Positions 19,659 through 27,892 of a DNA stretch of 28,160 nt are shown here, in pieces; within the stretch, counting starts at the first letter, position 1; each line of letters opens with the position of its first letter. The position numbers and the translations under genes are program-made. Source of the stretch: a virus; the IMG/VR virus record IMGVR_UViG_3300042350_002138, positions 1 to 28,160 of that record. The stretch is one strand, 5' to 3'. The notes beneath the pieces were generated by a model. The model searched no databases and had not been told where the DNA came from. It saw only the letters and a list, made by a program, of their open reading frames with translations.

Positions 19659-21392
19659 TTAAAAATTAGAGATTTCAACGCTTTCAATTCTTGCTGTATC
19701 TAAAGCACTTGCACATTGAACGGCAAATATCAAATATAAAGGAGTGCCAGTTGGAATAGCTTGGTTTTGTCTTGGACTTGAAATGTTTATGTCATCACTT
19801 GCTTGAGCACCTGAATTTGTTAAACCTATAATGTTACCACTTACTATGTTTAAATTATTTCTGACTAAAGGTAAATAACTAACAGCAGTATTTGACCCAG
19901 TAACTGTTGCAATCAAAATAGCTGTTCCACCAATGTTATTATCGACTTGACTAAGGTATGCACGGATTGTAAAGGTATTTGTGCTTCCTGAATTTCTAAA
20001 ACCAGTAACTCTGAATTTTAAAAATTGAGGAACAAACGGCAAAGCTATTGATTTTGATATTGTGTTAGATGTTCCACTTGACGTTGTTCCTGCTGTTGTA
20101 TCTTGAATTTTAAACCAGCCTAACTTTGAAAGTATTGTGCTTTGCGTTTCGTCTCCAGTATTGGTATTGCTCGTATTTCCAATTACCGTTAAATTAGCAT
20201 CTGTAACGTAACGCTTATCTGTTGAATCCGCAATGTCTGCTGTTGTTAACGCTTTATTTTTCCAAAGTGTTGTTGCTGTTTCATAAACTAACGATTGATT
20301 GTTTAAAGGTGTTGAAATAGCAACATTATGCAATTCATCCAACTCATATCCGTTGTCCACTTTAACAAAAATAGAACCTTGCGTTGCGTGTGCCGAAACA
20401 ACGTAACCAATAATTACTAAATGATTTGGCGCACTTGGTTTAACGTTTGTAATTCTTCCTGCTGTTGTTGGGCTTAAATAAACAACATCACCATCCGCCC
20501 ACGTTTCAGACTGTAAAGAACCCGTTGTATTTATTCCACGAACTAAACCGCTTGTTGTAATAAAACCCTCTTGGTTGTTGTTTATTGTTTCGGTTACTAA
20601 ACCAATAGTTTCAGCACTCAAAGCATCCGTTGTTGCTTGTGCTAAATCTACTTTCAATCGTTGACCTTGCGCACCAGTTACTCTTACCGCTTGGTAGTTA
20701 GATTCTAATAAATTTATATTTGTAGCTGTTTTATTTACAACCCTTACTAATTGTTCTTGTCCGAGTTGTAAAGTTACGTTTCCACCTTTTAATCCTAAAT
20801 CAATTGTGCCGTCTGTATCATTCCAACGCATAACAGCAACTCCTGCCGTTCCCGTTGGTGTTTGGTCGAATTCAACTTGCCCTGCTTTTAATTCGTATTC
20901 ACCTAAATCAACGTCTTGCGTTGCACCAGTATAAGGTACTAAACCCGTAATACTTGGGATAGTTGGAAACGTTGCAACCGTTCCATCCCCTCGAAGATAC
21001 TGCGCTGTTGTTCCCGTTGGCGTGTTGAACTTCGCATCAACCGCTGTTTTTACCGCTTTTTGTGTAGGGTAAAATGTATCTGAATTATCAGTTAAAGTTG
21101 TTTTCTTATTAGTTAAAGATTCATAAGTGCTTGGTCTAAGTGCAATATTCAGCCATGTTCCTGCATTAAAGATTCTATAAATAGTTTCTCCTGCTGTATA
21201 TGAATTACCTCCTAAAACAACTGACGTTCCAGACCTTACAACAACAAAATAACCTTTTCCATTTACTCCAGTTGGGTCTGTAAAAGTAGCGTTTGCAATA
21301 ACGTTATAAACTCGGTCGTTTTCCGCTGTTTGATTTGCCGAAACTACTATTGGTTTCGATTGTACGTTTGTTAAATTTATATCTAAACTCAT
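19659..21392 (-). CDS. Fiber / receptor-binding structural protein, 577 aa
   Basis: This 577-residue beta-rich protein has a 'TYESLTNKKTTLTDNSDTFYPTQKAVKTAVDAKFN' region near residues 88-122. That 'PTqkAVkt.VD' pattern is common to phage fibers. 'NTPTGTTAQYLRGDGT' follows (collagen-free linker seen in fiber stalks). The second half has Thr/Asn/Ser-rich repeats and 'TGDETQSTILSKLG' near residue 413. The C-terminal 150 residues resemble a compact beta domain. The start overlaps the previous gene by four bases. Receptor binding is the expected role, from family and place, but not proven. Confidence 0.7.
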   Translation of the reverse strand: MSLDINLTNVQSKPIVVSANQTAENDRVYNVIANATFTDPTGVNGKGYFVVVRSGTSVVLGGNSYTAGETIYRIFNAGTWLNIALRPSTYESLTNKKTTLTDNSDTFYPTQKAVKTAVDAKFNTPTGTTAQYLRGDGTVATFPTIPSITGLVPYTGATQDVDLGEYELKAGQVEFDQTPTGTAGVAVMRWNDTDGTIDLGLKGGNVTLQLGQEQLVRVVNKTATNINLLESNYQAVRVTGAQGQRLKVDLAQATTDALSAETIGLVTETINNNQEGFITTSGLVRGINTTGSLQSETWADGDVVYLSPTTAGRITNVKPSAPNHLVIIGYVVSAHATQGSIFVKVDNGYELDELHNVAISTPLNNQSLVYETATTLWKNKALTTADIADSTDKRYVTDANLTVIGNTSNTNTGDETQSTILSKLGWFKIQDTTAGTTSSGTSNTISKSIALPFVPQFLKFRVTGFRNSGSTNTFTIRAYLSQVDNNIGGTAILIATVTGSNTAVSYLPLVRNNLNIVSGNIIGLTNSGAQASDDINISSPRQNQAIPTGTPLYLIFAVQCASALDTARIESVEISNF

Positions 21393-22081
21393 GCTGTGAT
21401 ATTTATTACTTGATTAGGGTCTAAAGTTACAATACTTCCCGTTTGGTTTAATATGCCGTCAACATAAACATTAACCGTTGTATTAGGTAATTCTAAATTT
21501 GCACTTGTCGTTACTGAATAGCTATCGTTTGAATTACTTACAACAACCGAAGCTGAACCACCCTCACAAGTGTATGTACCACCTGCTAAAACTTGTATTG
21601 TTTCGCTTCCATCTGTTACCGTAACATTTGGGCAACCGCTCGTAAAACCAGTATCGCAAATAGTCATATCGGACGGCATAATAACATCGAATGTCATCGC
21701 CCAACCTGCTAATTTATTCTCAAATCTATCTGTAAACGGTTCTAAGGTTGCATCGCCGTCCATCATGATATAATCAGGATTCAAATCCCCTCTTTTCATT
21801 ATGTCGTGAACTCTATTAAGCGCTTGCAACATCGCATTCATTATAGACGGTTCAAGGTCGTATTTTTCCTTGCTGTCCAAAATGTCCATCGCTAAAACAG
21901 TAATATTAAAGCGTTGCATTTTACCTTCAATACTTGCTGAATTAATGATAATATGCGCTAAAGGAAAAATAGTTTGTTTCGCCAAATCAATGTCGCTAAT
22001 TTGACCGTCCGTAATTGTAGCAATTAGGTTAGTCGCTTGTAACTGCGCTCTAAGTGTATCAAGTATCTTAAAATAACTCAT
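21389..22081 (-). CDS. Tail-terminator/neck-like protein with C-terminal beta domain, 230 aa
   Basis: Residues 1-145 (MSYFKILDTLRAQLQATNLI..., then PLAHIIINSASIEGKMQRFNITVLAMDIL and FENKLAGWAMTFDVIMPSDMTICD) have the alternating layout of tail terminator or head-closure proteins. The C-terminal 75 residues are rich in Thr/Val/Ser/Gly strands (VTVTDGSETIQVLAGGTYTC, NSNDSYSVTTSANLELPNTTVNVYVDG) like an Ig-like or adhesin domain. It is in the right place, after the connector and before the fiber. The extra domain is unusual for a neck protein, so a role at the virion surface is possible. Confidence 0.55.
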   Translation of the reverse strand: MSYFKILDTLRAQLQATNLIATITDGQISDIDLAKQTIFPLAHIIINSASIEGKMQRFNITVLAMDILDSKEKYDLEPSIMNAMLQALNRVHDIMKRGDLNPDYIMMDGDATLEPFTDRFENKLAGWAMTFDVIMPSDMTICDTGFTSGCPNVTVTDGSETIQVLAGGTYTCEGGSASVVVSNSNDSYSVTTSANLELPNTTVNVYVDGILNQTGSIVTLDPNQVINITA

Positions 22082-22164
22082 TTCTTTTCCTTTGGTTTTT
22101 CTTGTTCGATTTGTTGAAGGAAAACCATTAATTTCTCAATGTTCTTTTTTGACCGCTTTTTCAT
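22078..22164 (-). CDS. Basic mini-protein, 28 aa
   Basis: The frame from ATG 22164 encodes MKKRSKKNIEKLMVFLQQIE and QEKPKEKK. It is strongly basic and helical. Its ATG overlaps the connector stop and its TGA overlaps the next ATG, so it fits the chain exactly. Only context supports it. Confidence 0.35.
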   Translation of the reverse strand: MKKRSKKNIEKLMVFLQQIEQEKPKEKK

Positions 22165-22661
22165 AAAACCCAGTTAGTAAAGTTAGTGTCTGAACTCGGA
22201 TAAATATCACCGTTACTGTTGCTGTTGTATTCAGGAAACAAAGCTTGGTTAAAACACATATAATCAACAAATCTACTGCTGTAATGGTTTGCCGTTTGCG
22301 TTTGTTTATCAATCAATAAAGACAATTCTAAACGGTCGATGTTTTCGCTTTGTTCTGCATTGTGCTTGTAAACTCCTTTGTTTCCAATCGTATAAGCTGA
22401 ATAAGGTAAATATTCCACCATTGCCCAGTGAATAAGCATAGGTTTAATATAAGTATTTACTAAAGTCAAATAGTTACCACCTAAAGTGTTTGCTATAATA
22501 TCCGCTTTTATTTTTTCAAGTAAATCCGTTCCTAAATACTTTTGAACGTGAATATCTTGCGCAATTTTAATATATTGAATAAATTTGTCAGGGTCAACGT
22601 TTCCATTTAAAGACGTGAATTTTACCACGTCATCTCTCGTTATAATTAGTGCTTCTGCCAT
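22161..22661 (-). CDS. Head-tail connector protein (gp6-like), 166 aa
   Basis: This 166-residue protein begins MAEALIITRDDVVKFTSLNG. It contains KFIQYIKIAQDIHVQKYLG, then LEKIKADI and TLVNTYIKPMLIHWAMVEYLP, all helices, and ends RFVDYMCFNQALFPEYN. The order 'i.......l..yI..AQ......LG..Ly..l.......l....i.p.l...a..e.lp' is that of adaptor/connector proteins encoded just after the portal gene in Bacteroidota phages. It starts one base before the portal stop ends. It should bind the portal ring and receive the tail. Confidence 0.65.
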   Translation of the reverse strand: MAEALIITRDDVVKFTSLNGNVDPDKFIQYIKIAQDIHVQKYLGTDLLEKIKADIIANTLGGNYLTLVNTYIKPMLIHWAMVEYLPYSAYTIGNKGVYKHNAEQSENIDRLELSLLIDKQTQTANHYSSRFVDYMCFNQALFPEYNSNSNGDIYPSSDTNFTNWVL

Positions 22662-24439
22662 TATTGTACGTCTTTTGGTAGGTTTTTATTTCTTGGGCTA
22701 AAACCTTTTAAAGGTAGATTATTAGGATAAAAAGAAACTTGGTAAGGGTTTGTAACCTTATAACCTTTTACTTCCGCCTCACGTGTTCCAACTTTCTTAT
22801 AACCGTCTTCAATAGCGTTTAAATCTAACATAAACGTTACCCTTGCAAATTTATGGTGGCATCTTGCACCGCCTTTAAATTTAAAAATGTCATAGACGTT
22901 TCCACCAAATTCCCCAAAGCCCGGATTAACAGAACGTCTGCTCATTTCTTCAATATCTTCTTTTCTAAATAAACGTTCTTCACGCGCCATCATTGCTTTA
23001 CAAAATGCTCTTTCAGGGTTTTTGTTTCCCGTGTATTTATAACGCACTTTGAAATACTTTAAATCCCCAACTTTTTTATCTTGTGAACTCTTTAAATCAG
23101 GTCTTGCATTACCAGTTTGAATAAGGTTAATAAGTGCGCTTAAAATCGTTGTTTTAGGCTCTAATTTTTTTTCTGCTTCAATCAATTCTAAATCCAAATC
23201 GCTATCATCTTCTTCAATTTCTCTTTCATCAACCATTACCCAACCGTCTCCTAATTGTTCACTATCTACACGTGCTAAAATTTCTTCTAATTCAGTGTTG
23301 ACTTTACTCAATTCCGTTCCCGTTTCCTCTTGCTTATCTTCGCCCGATTGTACGTTTTCTAAATCCGTAAACTCCAAAGGTTGCAACGTCTTAAAAAACA
23401 ATTTAGCGGTATTTCCGTTGAACGATGTTATTTGTTCTAAGCCATCAATCAAAAGTTGCTGTAACGGTCTAATAACCATATTGTCGAATAATACAAAAGC
23501 ATTTTTTAATTCATCTGCATTGCTTCCGAAACCGTTTGCACTTCCTAATCCTAATAACAAACCGCTTGTAATCGAATGAGAAACCATTATTTTGCGCTCG
23601 CACTCTAAACTCATTTGACTATATAAATCAGGTGCATCATTCAAAGCAATAGACTCAACTGTTGTCGCTGTTTCTTTGTTATTATTAAATCCAACGATTA
23701 CTCTTTGACCTTTACTACCAGTTAGCTTGTTTTTAATTTGTTGCTGTAACAAATTTTGGGTTTCAATGTCAGGTTGTCCATTATTAAAATTAACGACGGT
23801 CGTTCCGCTAAATCTAGTTTGTGCTTCTCCAATAAGATAATCAGCAACTTCTTCCTCTAACAACGCATAAGCCGTTCCTGCTACGTAATCGGGCAAAGAA
23901 AAATACTTCATTCCGATTGCGTAAGGTTTAATGACTAAGATTTCTACTTTATCTTTTGAACTTTTGAAATTAGCAAATTTCTTTGGTGGAAATTTCTTAA
24001 TGTCTTCCCAATTATTTGAATAATACCAATTGTTAATTTTTCCCTCATCGTCGCATTTTTCAGGTGCTAAAAGGTTCATATCAATATGAAACGCCTTTAA
24101 TATTTTATCGTGTTTGTCGTTGTAGTGTACTTGAATAGCGCATTGTCCTAATGTCTTTAAATCAAAGCAAAGTTTTCTCAAACAATCCTTGTTAAAAAGT
24201 GCCATTACTTGTGCGTATTCGCTTGGTTTACGACTCGCATCAATTACTCCCAACCCTTTACCATACATTAAGCGTGTAACGTTGTTTATAATGGATTGAT
24301 TCGTAGCCGATTTTCGATAGCGGTCAATAAGAAATTGAAAGTAACTTTGATTTTCGCCAAAAGTAACCCAACCTTTTTGCTTCGATTCTATTATCTGCGG
24401 TGCTTCGTATTGCGCCAAATTTATTACGTCTATATTCAT
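22661..24439 (-). CDS. Portal protein with extra C-terminal domain, 592 aa
   Basis: This 592-residue protein has the portal layout. It starts with helices and YRKSATNQSIINNVTRLMYG near residues 37-56. The core strand/helix set follows (FDLKTLGQCAIQVHYND, KAFHIDMNLLAPEKC, EILVIKPYAIGMKYFSLPDYVAGTAYALLEEE), then HSITSGLLLGLGSANGFGSNADELKNAFVLFDNMVIRPLQ. The C-terminal ~120 residues have YFKVRYKYTGNKNPERAFCK and GGARCHHKFARVTFM, a domain I know from Bacteroidota phage portals and MuF-related tails; HH and the Cys suggest metal binding. The portal follows, instead of preceding, the capsid gene. Confidence 0.8.
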   Translation of the reverse strand: MNIDVINLAQYEAPQIIESKQKGWVTFGENQSYFQFLIDRYRKSATNQSIINNVTRLMYGKGLGVIDASRKPSEYAQVMALFNKDCLRKLCFDLKTLGQCAIQVHYNDKHDKILKAFHIDMNLLAPEKCDDEGKINNWYYSNNWEDIKKFPPKKFANFKSSKDKVEILVIKPYAIGMKYFSLPDYVAGTAYALLEEEVADYLIGEAQTRFSGTTVVNFNNGQPDIETQNLLQQQIKNKLTGSKGQRVIVGFNNNKETATTVESIALNDAPDLYSQMSLECERKIMVSHSITSGLLLGLGSANGFGSNADELKNAFVLFDNMVIRPLQQLLIDGLEQITSFNGNTAKLFFKTLQPLEFTDLENVQSGEDKQEETGTELSKVNTELEEILARVDSEQLGDGWVMVDEREIEEDDSDLDLELIEAEKKLEPKTTILSALINLIQTGNARPDLKSSQDKKVGDLKYFKVRYKYTGNKNPERAFCKAMMAREERLFRKEDIEEMSRRSVNPGFGEFGGNVYDIFKFKGGARCHHKFARVTFMLDLNAIEDGYKKVGTREAEVKGYKVTNPYQVSFYPNNLPLKGFSPRNKNLPKDVQ

Positions 24440-24741
24440 AGCATTACAAAATCATTGTTAGATGAATGTTCGTCAGTTTGCAAGCCTGCTTTATAACACC
24501 AAACCTGCTCGCTTCCTAAAAAGTTAGTAAGGTTGTAAAGTTGCACGATGTAAAAACGCCCTGCCTTTAGTGAATAAGTCGCTTGTACTCCAATATAATA
24601 ACCATAATCAATTATCGTCGGTGCGTTAATCGTTGCGCTTGTTCCTGCTTCTTGGTCGATTACTACAATACTTGTTATCGTTGTGCTACGTGGCGCACAT
24701 TTCAATATTTGGCTTGTTGCACTTACTTGTAAAACATTCAT
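24436..24741 (-). CDS. Small virion-associated protein, 101 aa
   Basis: This 101-residue beta-rich protein begins MNVLQVSATSQILKCAPRST and has TSIVVIDQEAGTSATINAPT, then GRFYIVQLYNLTNFLG. There is no membrane segment. It begins after a strong terminator (24777-24803) and overlaps the portal ATG by four bases, so its promoter must lie in the short gap. A head or neck role is suggested by place only. Confidence 0.5.
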   Translation of the reverse strand: MNVLQVSATSQILKCAPRSTTITSIVVIDQEAGTSATINAPTIIDYGYYIGVQATYSLKAGRFYIVQLYNLTNFLGSEQVWCYKAGLQTDEHSSNNDFVML

Positions 24742-24776
24742 ATTTATAAAACTATTAAAGTGTAATTCTGTTGCAT

Positions 24777-24803
24777 AAAAAAAGGGTTACATTTCTGCAA
24801 CCC
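24777..24803 (-). terminator. Rho-independent terminator within the head block
   Basis: The RNA stem GGGUUGCA-GAAA-UGUAACCC (one G-U pair) has a GNRA loop and is followed by seven or more U. It lies between the tail-tube-like gene and the 101-residue gene. It would reduce portal transcription relative to capsid. Confidence 0.85.
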
Positions 24804-24831
24804 CTTTCTATGGAGACAATCAAACAAAATT

Positions 24832-25386
24832 CTAAGATGTTGTGAAAGAAGCTAAAGCTGTTAAGTCAGTTAATAAACCTGCTTCCGTTGTGCAATTTAT
24901 GAAATTCGCTGGTAAAGATTCCATTCCAGTAAATGTCAAAGTGTAACCGTTTAAATCCCCTGGTTCCGTTCCCATTCCGATAGTACCTGCTGTTAAATCC
25001 ATTCCTCTTTTAAGTCCTGCAATTCGATAGGTATTGTCACGCCCTCTAACAATAATTTGCGGTCTGCCGTAAGATAGTAATTTTACTATTTTTTGGCTTG
25101 TAGCATCTTGTTTTTTAAGCGTGATAGTCAATTCTTGTTGAAAGAAAGTAGTACCATTGTTTCTATCTGAAGTGATAGTTTCTTGGTAGCTGTTTGTTCC
25201 TTTTAACTCGAATTTGTAGCAAGCTGTAACGTTTGCAATTGCTGTGATTAAATCAGTATTTGTGTTGTCATAAGTAACATCAACCTCGGGGTTAAAATCC
25301 CCAAAGTTGATGAAATATGCTGCGTCTAATCCTGCAATTGAATCTTTACAAACTTCTAATCTTCCGTTGGCTAAGTCGCAACTCAT
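24832..25386 (-). CDS. Tail-tube-like protein, 184 aa
   Basis: This 184-residue protein starts MSCDLANGRLEVCKDSIAGLDAAYFINFGDF. It ends with a core DNTYRIAGLKRGMDLTAGTIGMGTEPGDLNGYTLTFTGMES. Proteins starting 'MsC.lt.g....Ck.s.gG...ayf.......' and ending 'r..Gl..G.dLT.gt...gt...D.nGytltf.g.E' are, to my knowledge, Bacteroidota phage tail-tube or similar major structural proteins encoded after the capsid. It has no signal peptide. A strong terminator follows. Tube versus head role is not settled by sequence reading. Confidence 0.6.
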   Translation of the reverse strand: MSCDLANGRLEVCKDSIAGLDAAYFINFGDFNPEVDVTYDNTNTDLITAIANVTACYKFELKGTNSYQETITSDRNNGTTFFQQELTITLKKQDATSQKIVKLLSYGRPQIIVRGRDNTYRIAGLKRGMDLTAGTIGMGTEPGDLNGYTLTFTGMESLPANFINCTTEAGLLTDLTALASFTTS

Positions 25387-25391
25387 AGTTC

Positions 25392-26351
25392 TTAGTTTAC
25401 AGAGTTAGTAACATTGTATGTAACGATATCCTCTACAACACCATATTGAACACCTGCCGTCATTCTCATAACGATTCTAACATTTTGAGAACCGTCAACA
25501 TCTGCCATATCCAAAAGTTTTACCTCTTGTGCATCGTTCATTAAACCAGTTCCAAATACTAAATTTTCTTTAGTTGTTGCAATCATTGTAGATGCAGGTA
25601 AACCCGGTGCGTGTGCTAATTTAACACCTTCAAAAGGTAGGATTGCACCACCGTTAAACCACATTGAACCTTTGCCATCGATACCATTTGCTCCTAAGTT
25701 AGTTGCGAAACCACCTAATGCACGAACATACAATCTAAATACGTTTGTAGAAACATAAATATGGAAATCTTCACGTGCTGAAACCGCTAATGGAGTAGCG
25801 TCTAAAACTTTTCCGATTTCTGCAATTACGTTAGTTGATAATAAACCACCACCTACTAATGCAAGTTCTTGCGCTGAAGGCAAAGCAGGGTCTAAAGCTA
25901 ACAAAGTAGTGAATCCGTCAAACTCTCCGTTGTTAGATGCAACACCTCTCCAGATGTTTACTTCATTTTCTGAAGCTACTTTTTCTGCGTATTGTGCCAA
26001 TAAGAAATCAGTAAATGATTTCGGCATAACGTCAAATGCTGAATAACCCATTTCGATTGCGTCCCAATCATTTCTGAAAGTTGTTTTACACAATTGACGG
26101 TTAACTTGTAACTCTTTCGGTTGAATTACTCTTTCAGTCAAAGTAATCGTTCCTGCAGGGTTAAAGTCGCAAGATGCGTTAGATAAAAGTTTGTCAGTTG
26201 CAAGTCTTTTCATTACTGAATTGAACTTAACGTTTGGCATAATCGTAATTAAATTACTCGCCAAAGTTGGTGCTGGCAATAAAGCCGCCGCGATGTACTT
26301 ACCTGCGAACTCGCCAGCGTAAGTAGTTGTAATTGATGTAGTTGTACTCAT
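25392..26351 (-). CDS. Major capsid protein (HK97 fold), 319 aa
   Basis: This 319-residue protein begins STTTSITTTYAGEFAGKYIA, followed by APTLASNLITIMPNVKFNSV, a typical capsid N-arm. The core includes LQVNRQLCKTTFRNDWDAIEMG and FTDFLLAQYAEKVASENEV (spine helix and flanks), WRGVASNNGEFDGFTTLL, then DFHIYVSTNVFRLYVRALG and FNGGAILPFEGVKLAHAPGL. The 'P..i.....e...d....G......l...gg....y......L' order fits HK97-fold major capsid proteins of Bacteroidota phages. It lies after the scaffold and before the tail-tube-like gene. Codon use looks uniform and it is the most regular gene here. Confidence 0.8.
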   Translation of the reverse strand: MSTTTSITTTYAGEFAGKYIAAALLPAPTLASNLITIMPNVKFNSVMKRLATDKLLSNASCDFNPAGTITLTERVIQPKELQVNRQLCKTTFRNDWDAIEMGYSAFDVMPKSFTDFLLAQYAEKVASENEVNIWRGVASNNGEFDGFTTLLALDPALPSAQELALVGGGLLSTNVIAEIGKVLDATPLAVSAREDFHIYVSTNVFRLYVRALGGFATNLGANGIDGKGSMWFNGGAILPFEGVKLAHAPGLPASTMIATTKENLVFGTGLMNDAQEVKLLDMADVDGSQNVRIVMRMTAGVQYGVVEDIVTYNVTNSVN

Positions 26352-26371
26352 TTTTTATAAATGTTTTAAAA

Positions 26372-26794
26372 TTAAACTGCTGTTAAAGTGATTGCTCCTG
26401 CTGTTACACCTGAACCGTTCACGTACCAATTTGTACCGTCACAAACTAATTCTGCGAAGTCACCGATTGATTCTGCGGATGCCACGAAAGAAATTGTGTT
26501 TTCGTCAACTCCTGCAACGTGTGCTCCGTTAACTAATACGCTTCCCTCGATTGCGTTGCTAAGTGCTTTTACCGTCCAATCTGTAGTTGCGAACAATTGA
26601 CCTACGATAAATTTAAATCGTAAACCTGCTGATGTTGCTACTGCAGGAAGTGTGATTTGAGCTCCTGCTGCTGCTTTTAAGATAAATACTTTTCCGCTAT
26701 CTTTTGCGGTTAAAGTTGTTGCTACCGCTACGGTTTCAACTACTGCCAATTGACGTTCTGTGTCGTTGGTTACTGCTAAATAAGTTGTGCTCAT
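26372..26794 (-). CDS. Head decoration-like beta protein, 140 aa
   Basis: This 140-residue protein is rich in Ala, Val, Thr and Gly (TTLTAKDSGKVFILKAAAGAQITLP, FKFIVGQLFATTDWTVKALS, then FAELVCDGTNWYVNGSG). That strand-turn pattern is common in capsid decoration or fiber domains. It is encoded between scaffold and capsid genes, a usual place for decoration proteins. The closing 'DGTNWYVNG' motif is also seen in fiber domains, so it could be a head fiber. Confidence 0.55.
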   Translation of the reverse strand: MSTTYLAVTNDTERQLAVVETVAVATTLTAKDSGKVFILKAAAGAQITLPAVATSAGLRFKFIVGQLFATTDWTVKALSNAIEGSVLVNGAHVAGVDENTISFVASAESIGDFAELVCDGTNWYVNGSGVTAGAITLTAV

Positions 26795-26795
26795 T

Positions 26796-27323
26796 TTATT
26801 GGTTTATAAATTTCATTACTAAATCTCTTGTGCTTTTAGGTGCTTCTACCTTTACTTTTTCCGTTGGCTCTGGATTGTGAACAATTGCTTTCGGCTCTTC
26901 CATTTGTGCCAATTGTGTTTTCAATGCTTCGTTTTCAGATTTCAACGCTTCGTATTCTGAAAAGAACGTTTCTTTAACCATTGATTCAACTGTTTTTTTA
27001 ACCGCTGATTTTTCAATCATTTTTTCTTCGTCTTTTTTCATTTCCTCTTCGGGTGCTTCAACTTCTGCAGGCTGTTCTTGTTCTTTAATTTCTGCAATTA
27101 CACCCTCTTGAGTAACAATTAAAAGCATTCCGTTTTCAACAACGTATTCACCAACGGGTAAAGGGATTCTTTGGTCGTCTTCCGTAACAACAAAAATTTC
27201 GTTATTAGCCTCAAAGCTATCCGCTTCAATTATTGTAACGCCGTCGTTAAGTTTCATTTGCTCTAATTTCACTTCGATATTCAAAGCAACGCAAATCTTT
27301 TTTACTATCTCTTTATAATTCAT
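26796..27323 (-). CDS. Scaffold-like protein, 175 aa
   Basis: This 175-residue acidic protein has a beta-rich N-terminus (KLEQMKLNDGVTIIEADSFEANNEIFVV) followed by LPVGEYVVENGMLLIVTQEGVIAEI. Then comes a Glu/Lys-rich helix and a coiled coil (FFSEYEALKSENEALKTQLAQMEE), ending in a basic tail. A charged coiled coil before the capsid gene is the typical scaffold profile. It may be cleaved by the protease encoded upstream. The beta part looks like a lipoyl-type 'dG..i.a..fe.g..v' domain. Confidence 0.65.
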   Translation of the reverse strand: MNYKEIVKKICVALNIEVKLEQMKLNDGVTIIEADSFEANNEIFVVTEDDQRIPLPVGEYVVENGMLLIVTQEGVIAEIKEQEQPAEVEAPEEEMKKDEEKMIEKSAVKKTVESMVKETFFSEYEALKSENEALKTQLAQMEEPKAIVHNPEPTEKVKVEAPKSTRDLVMKFINQ

Positions 27324-27369
27324 TTGACTTTTTTTTTATTAAACTATTCTGTTTTTGTTCTGTTGCACT

Positions 27370-27549
27370 TTAGCGAATTATTACGGTTACGTTTTGGGTT
27401 GGATTTATTACAATTTGCGTTCCACCGCTTACCGTTGAACCGATGCCTTGTTGTGATAATTCGCCCTCACAACATTCTTTGCGATACTTACCGTCTTTGC
27501 ATAAGCAACCACGTTTACCGCCTTTTGGAGATGTTGTTTTTGTTGGCAT
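27370..27549 (-). CDS. Small Cys-rich protein with GCLCKDG motif, 59 aa
   Basis: The frame from ATG 27549 encodes MPTKTTSPKGGKRGCLCKDG and continues KYRKECCEGELSQQGIGSTV, ending with strands TQIVINPTQNVTVIIR. The 'rGCLCkDG.Ys.eCCdG....QGIG' motif is a hallmark mini-protein of Bacteroidota phage head regions. Four cysteines could bind one metal ion. It lies between the 113-residue protein and the scaffold. Confidence 0.65.
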   Translation of the reverse strand: MPTKTTSPKGGKRGCLCKDGKYRKECCEGELSQQGIGSTVSGGTQIVINPTQNVTVIIR

Positions 27550-27550
27550 A

Positions 27551-27892
27551 TTAGATATTAGATATTTTGGATTTAATACTTTCAGCTTGTTTTAGATTTT
27601 TAACTGCTATAGCTTTAATGTTATCAGCTTCTTTTATCTCGACTCCTATTTCTTTTGCTTTCTTTATAATAGCATCGCATGAACTTATTGTTTCATTATA
27701 AAATCTAATGCTATTCATTAATACTCCACTATTTATATTTCTAATTTCTTTTAATGAAGCATCGTACAAATCATTAGCGCTGTTTATACTTTTCTTTATC
27801 TCATTTATCAAAGCCAACTCCACTAATTGTGATTCTAATTTAACCGCTTCTTTATCAGATAGCTTGTTGATAATTTCTAAACTTGTTTTCAT
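27551..27892 (-). CDS. Coiled-coil protein near the protease, 113 aa
   Basis: This 113-residue protein is almost all helix (KLSDKEAVKLESQLVELALINEIKKS, then DASLKEIRNINSGVLMNSIRF, ending AVKNLKQAESIKSKISNI), with heptad-like hydrophobics. Its start overlaps the protease end by four bases and its stop is one base before the next ATG region. It might be an internal or scaffold-like head protein. No family is recognised. Confidence 0.5.
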   Translation of the reverse strand: MKTSLEIINKLSDKEAVKLESQLVELALINEIKKSINSANDLYDASLKEIRNINSGVLMNSIRFYNETISSCDAIIKKAKEIGVEIKEADNIKAIAVKNLKQAESIKSKISNI

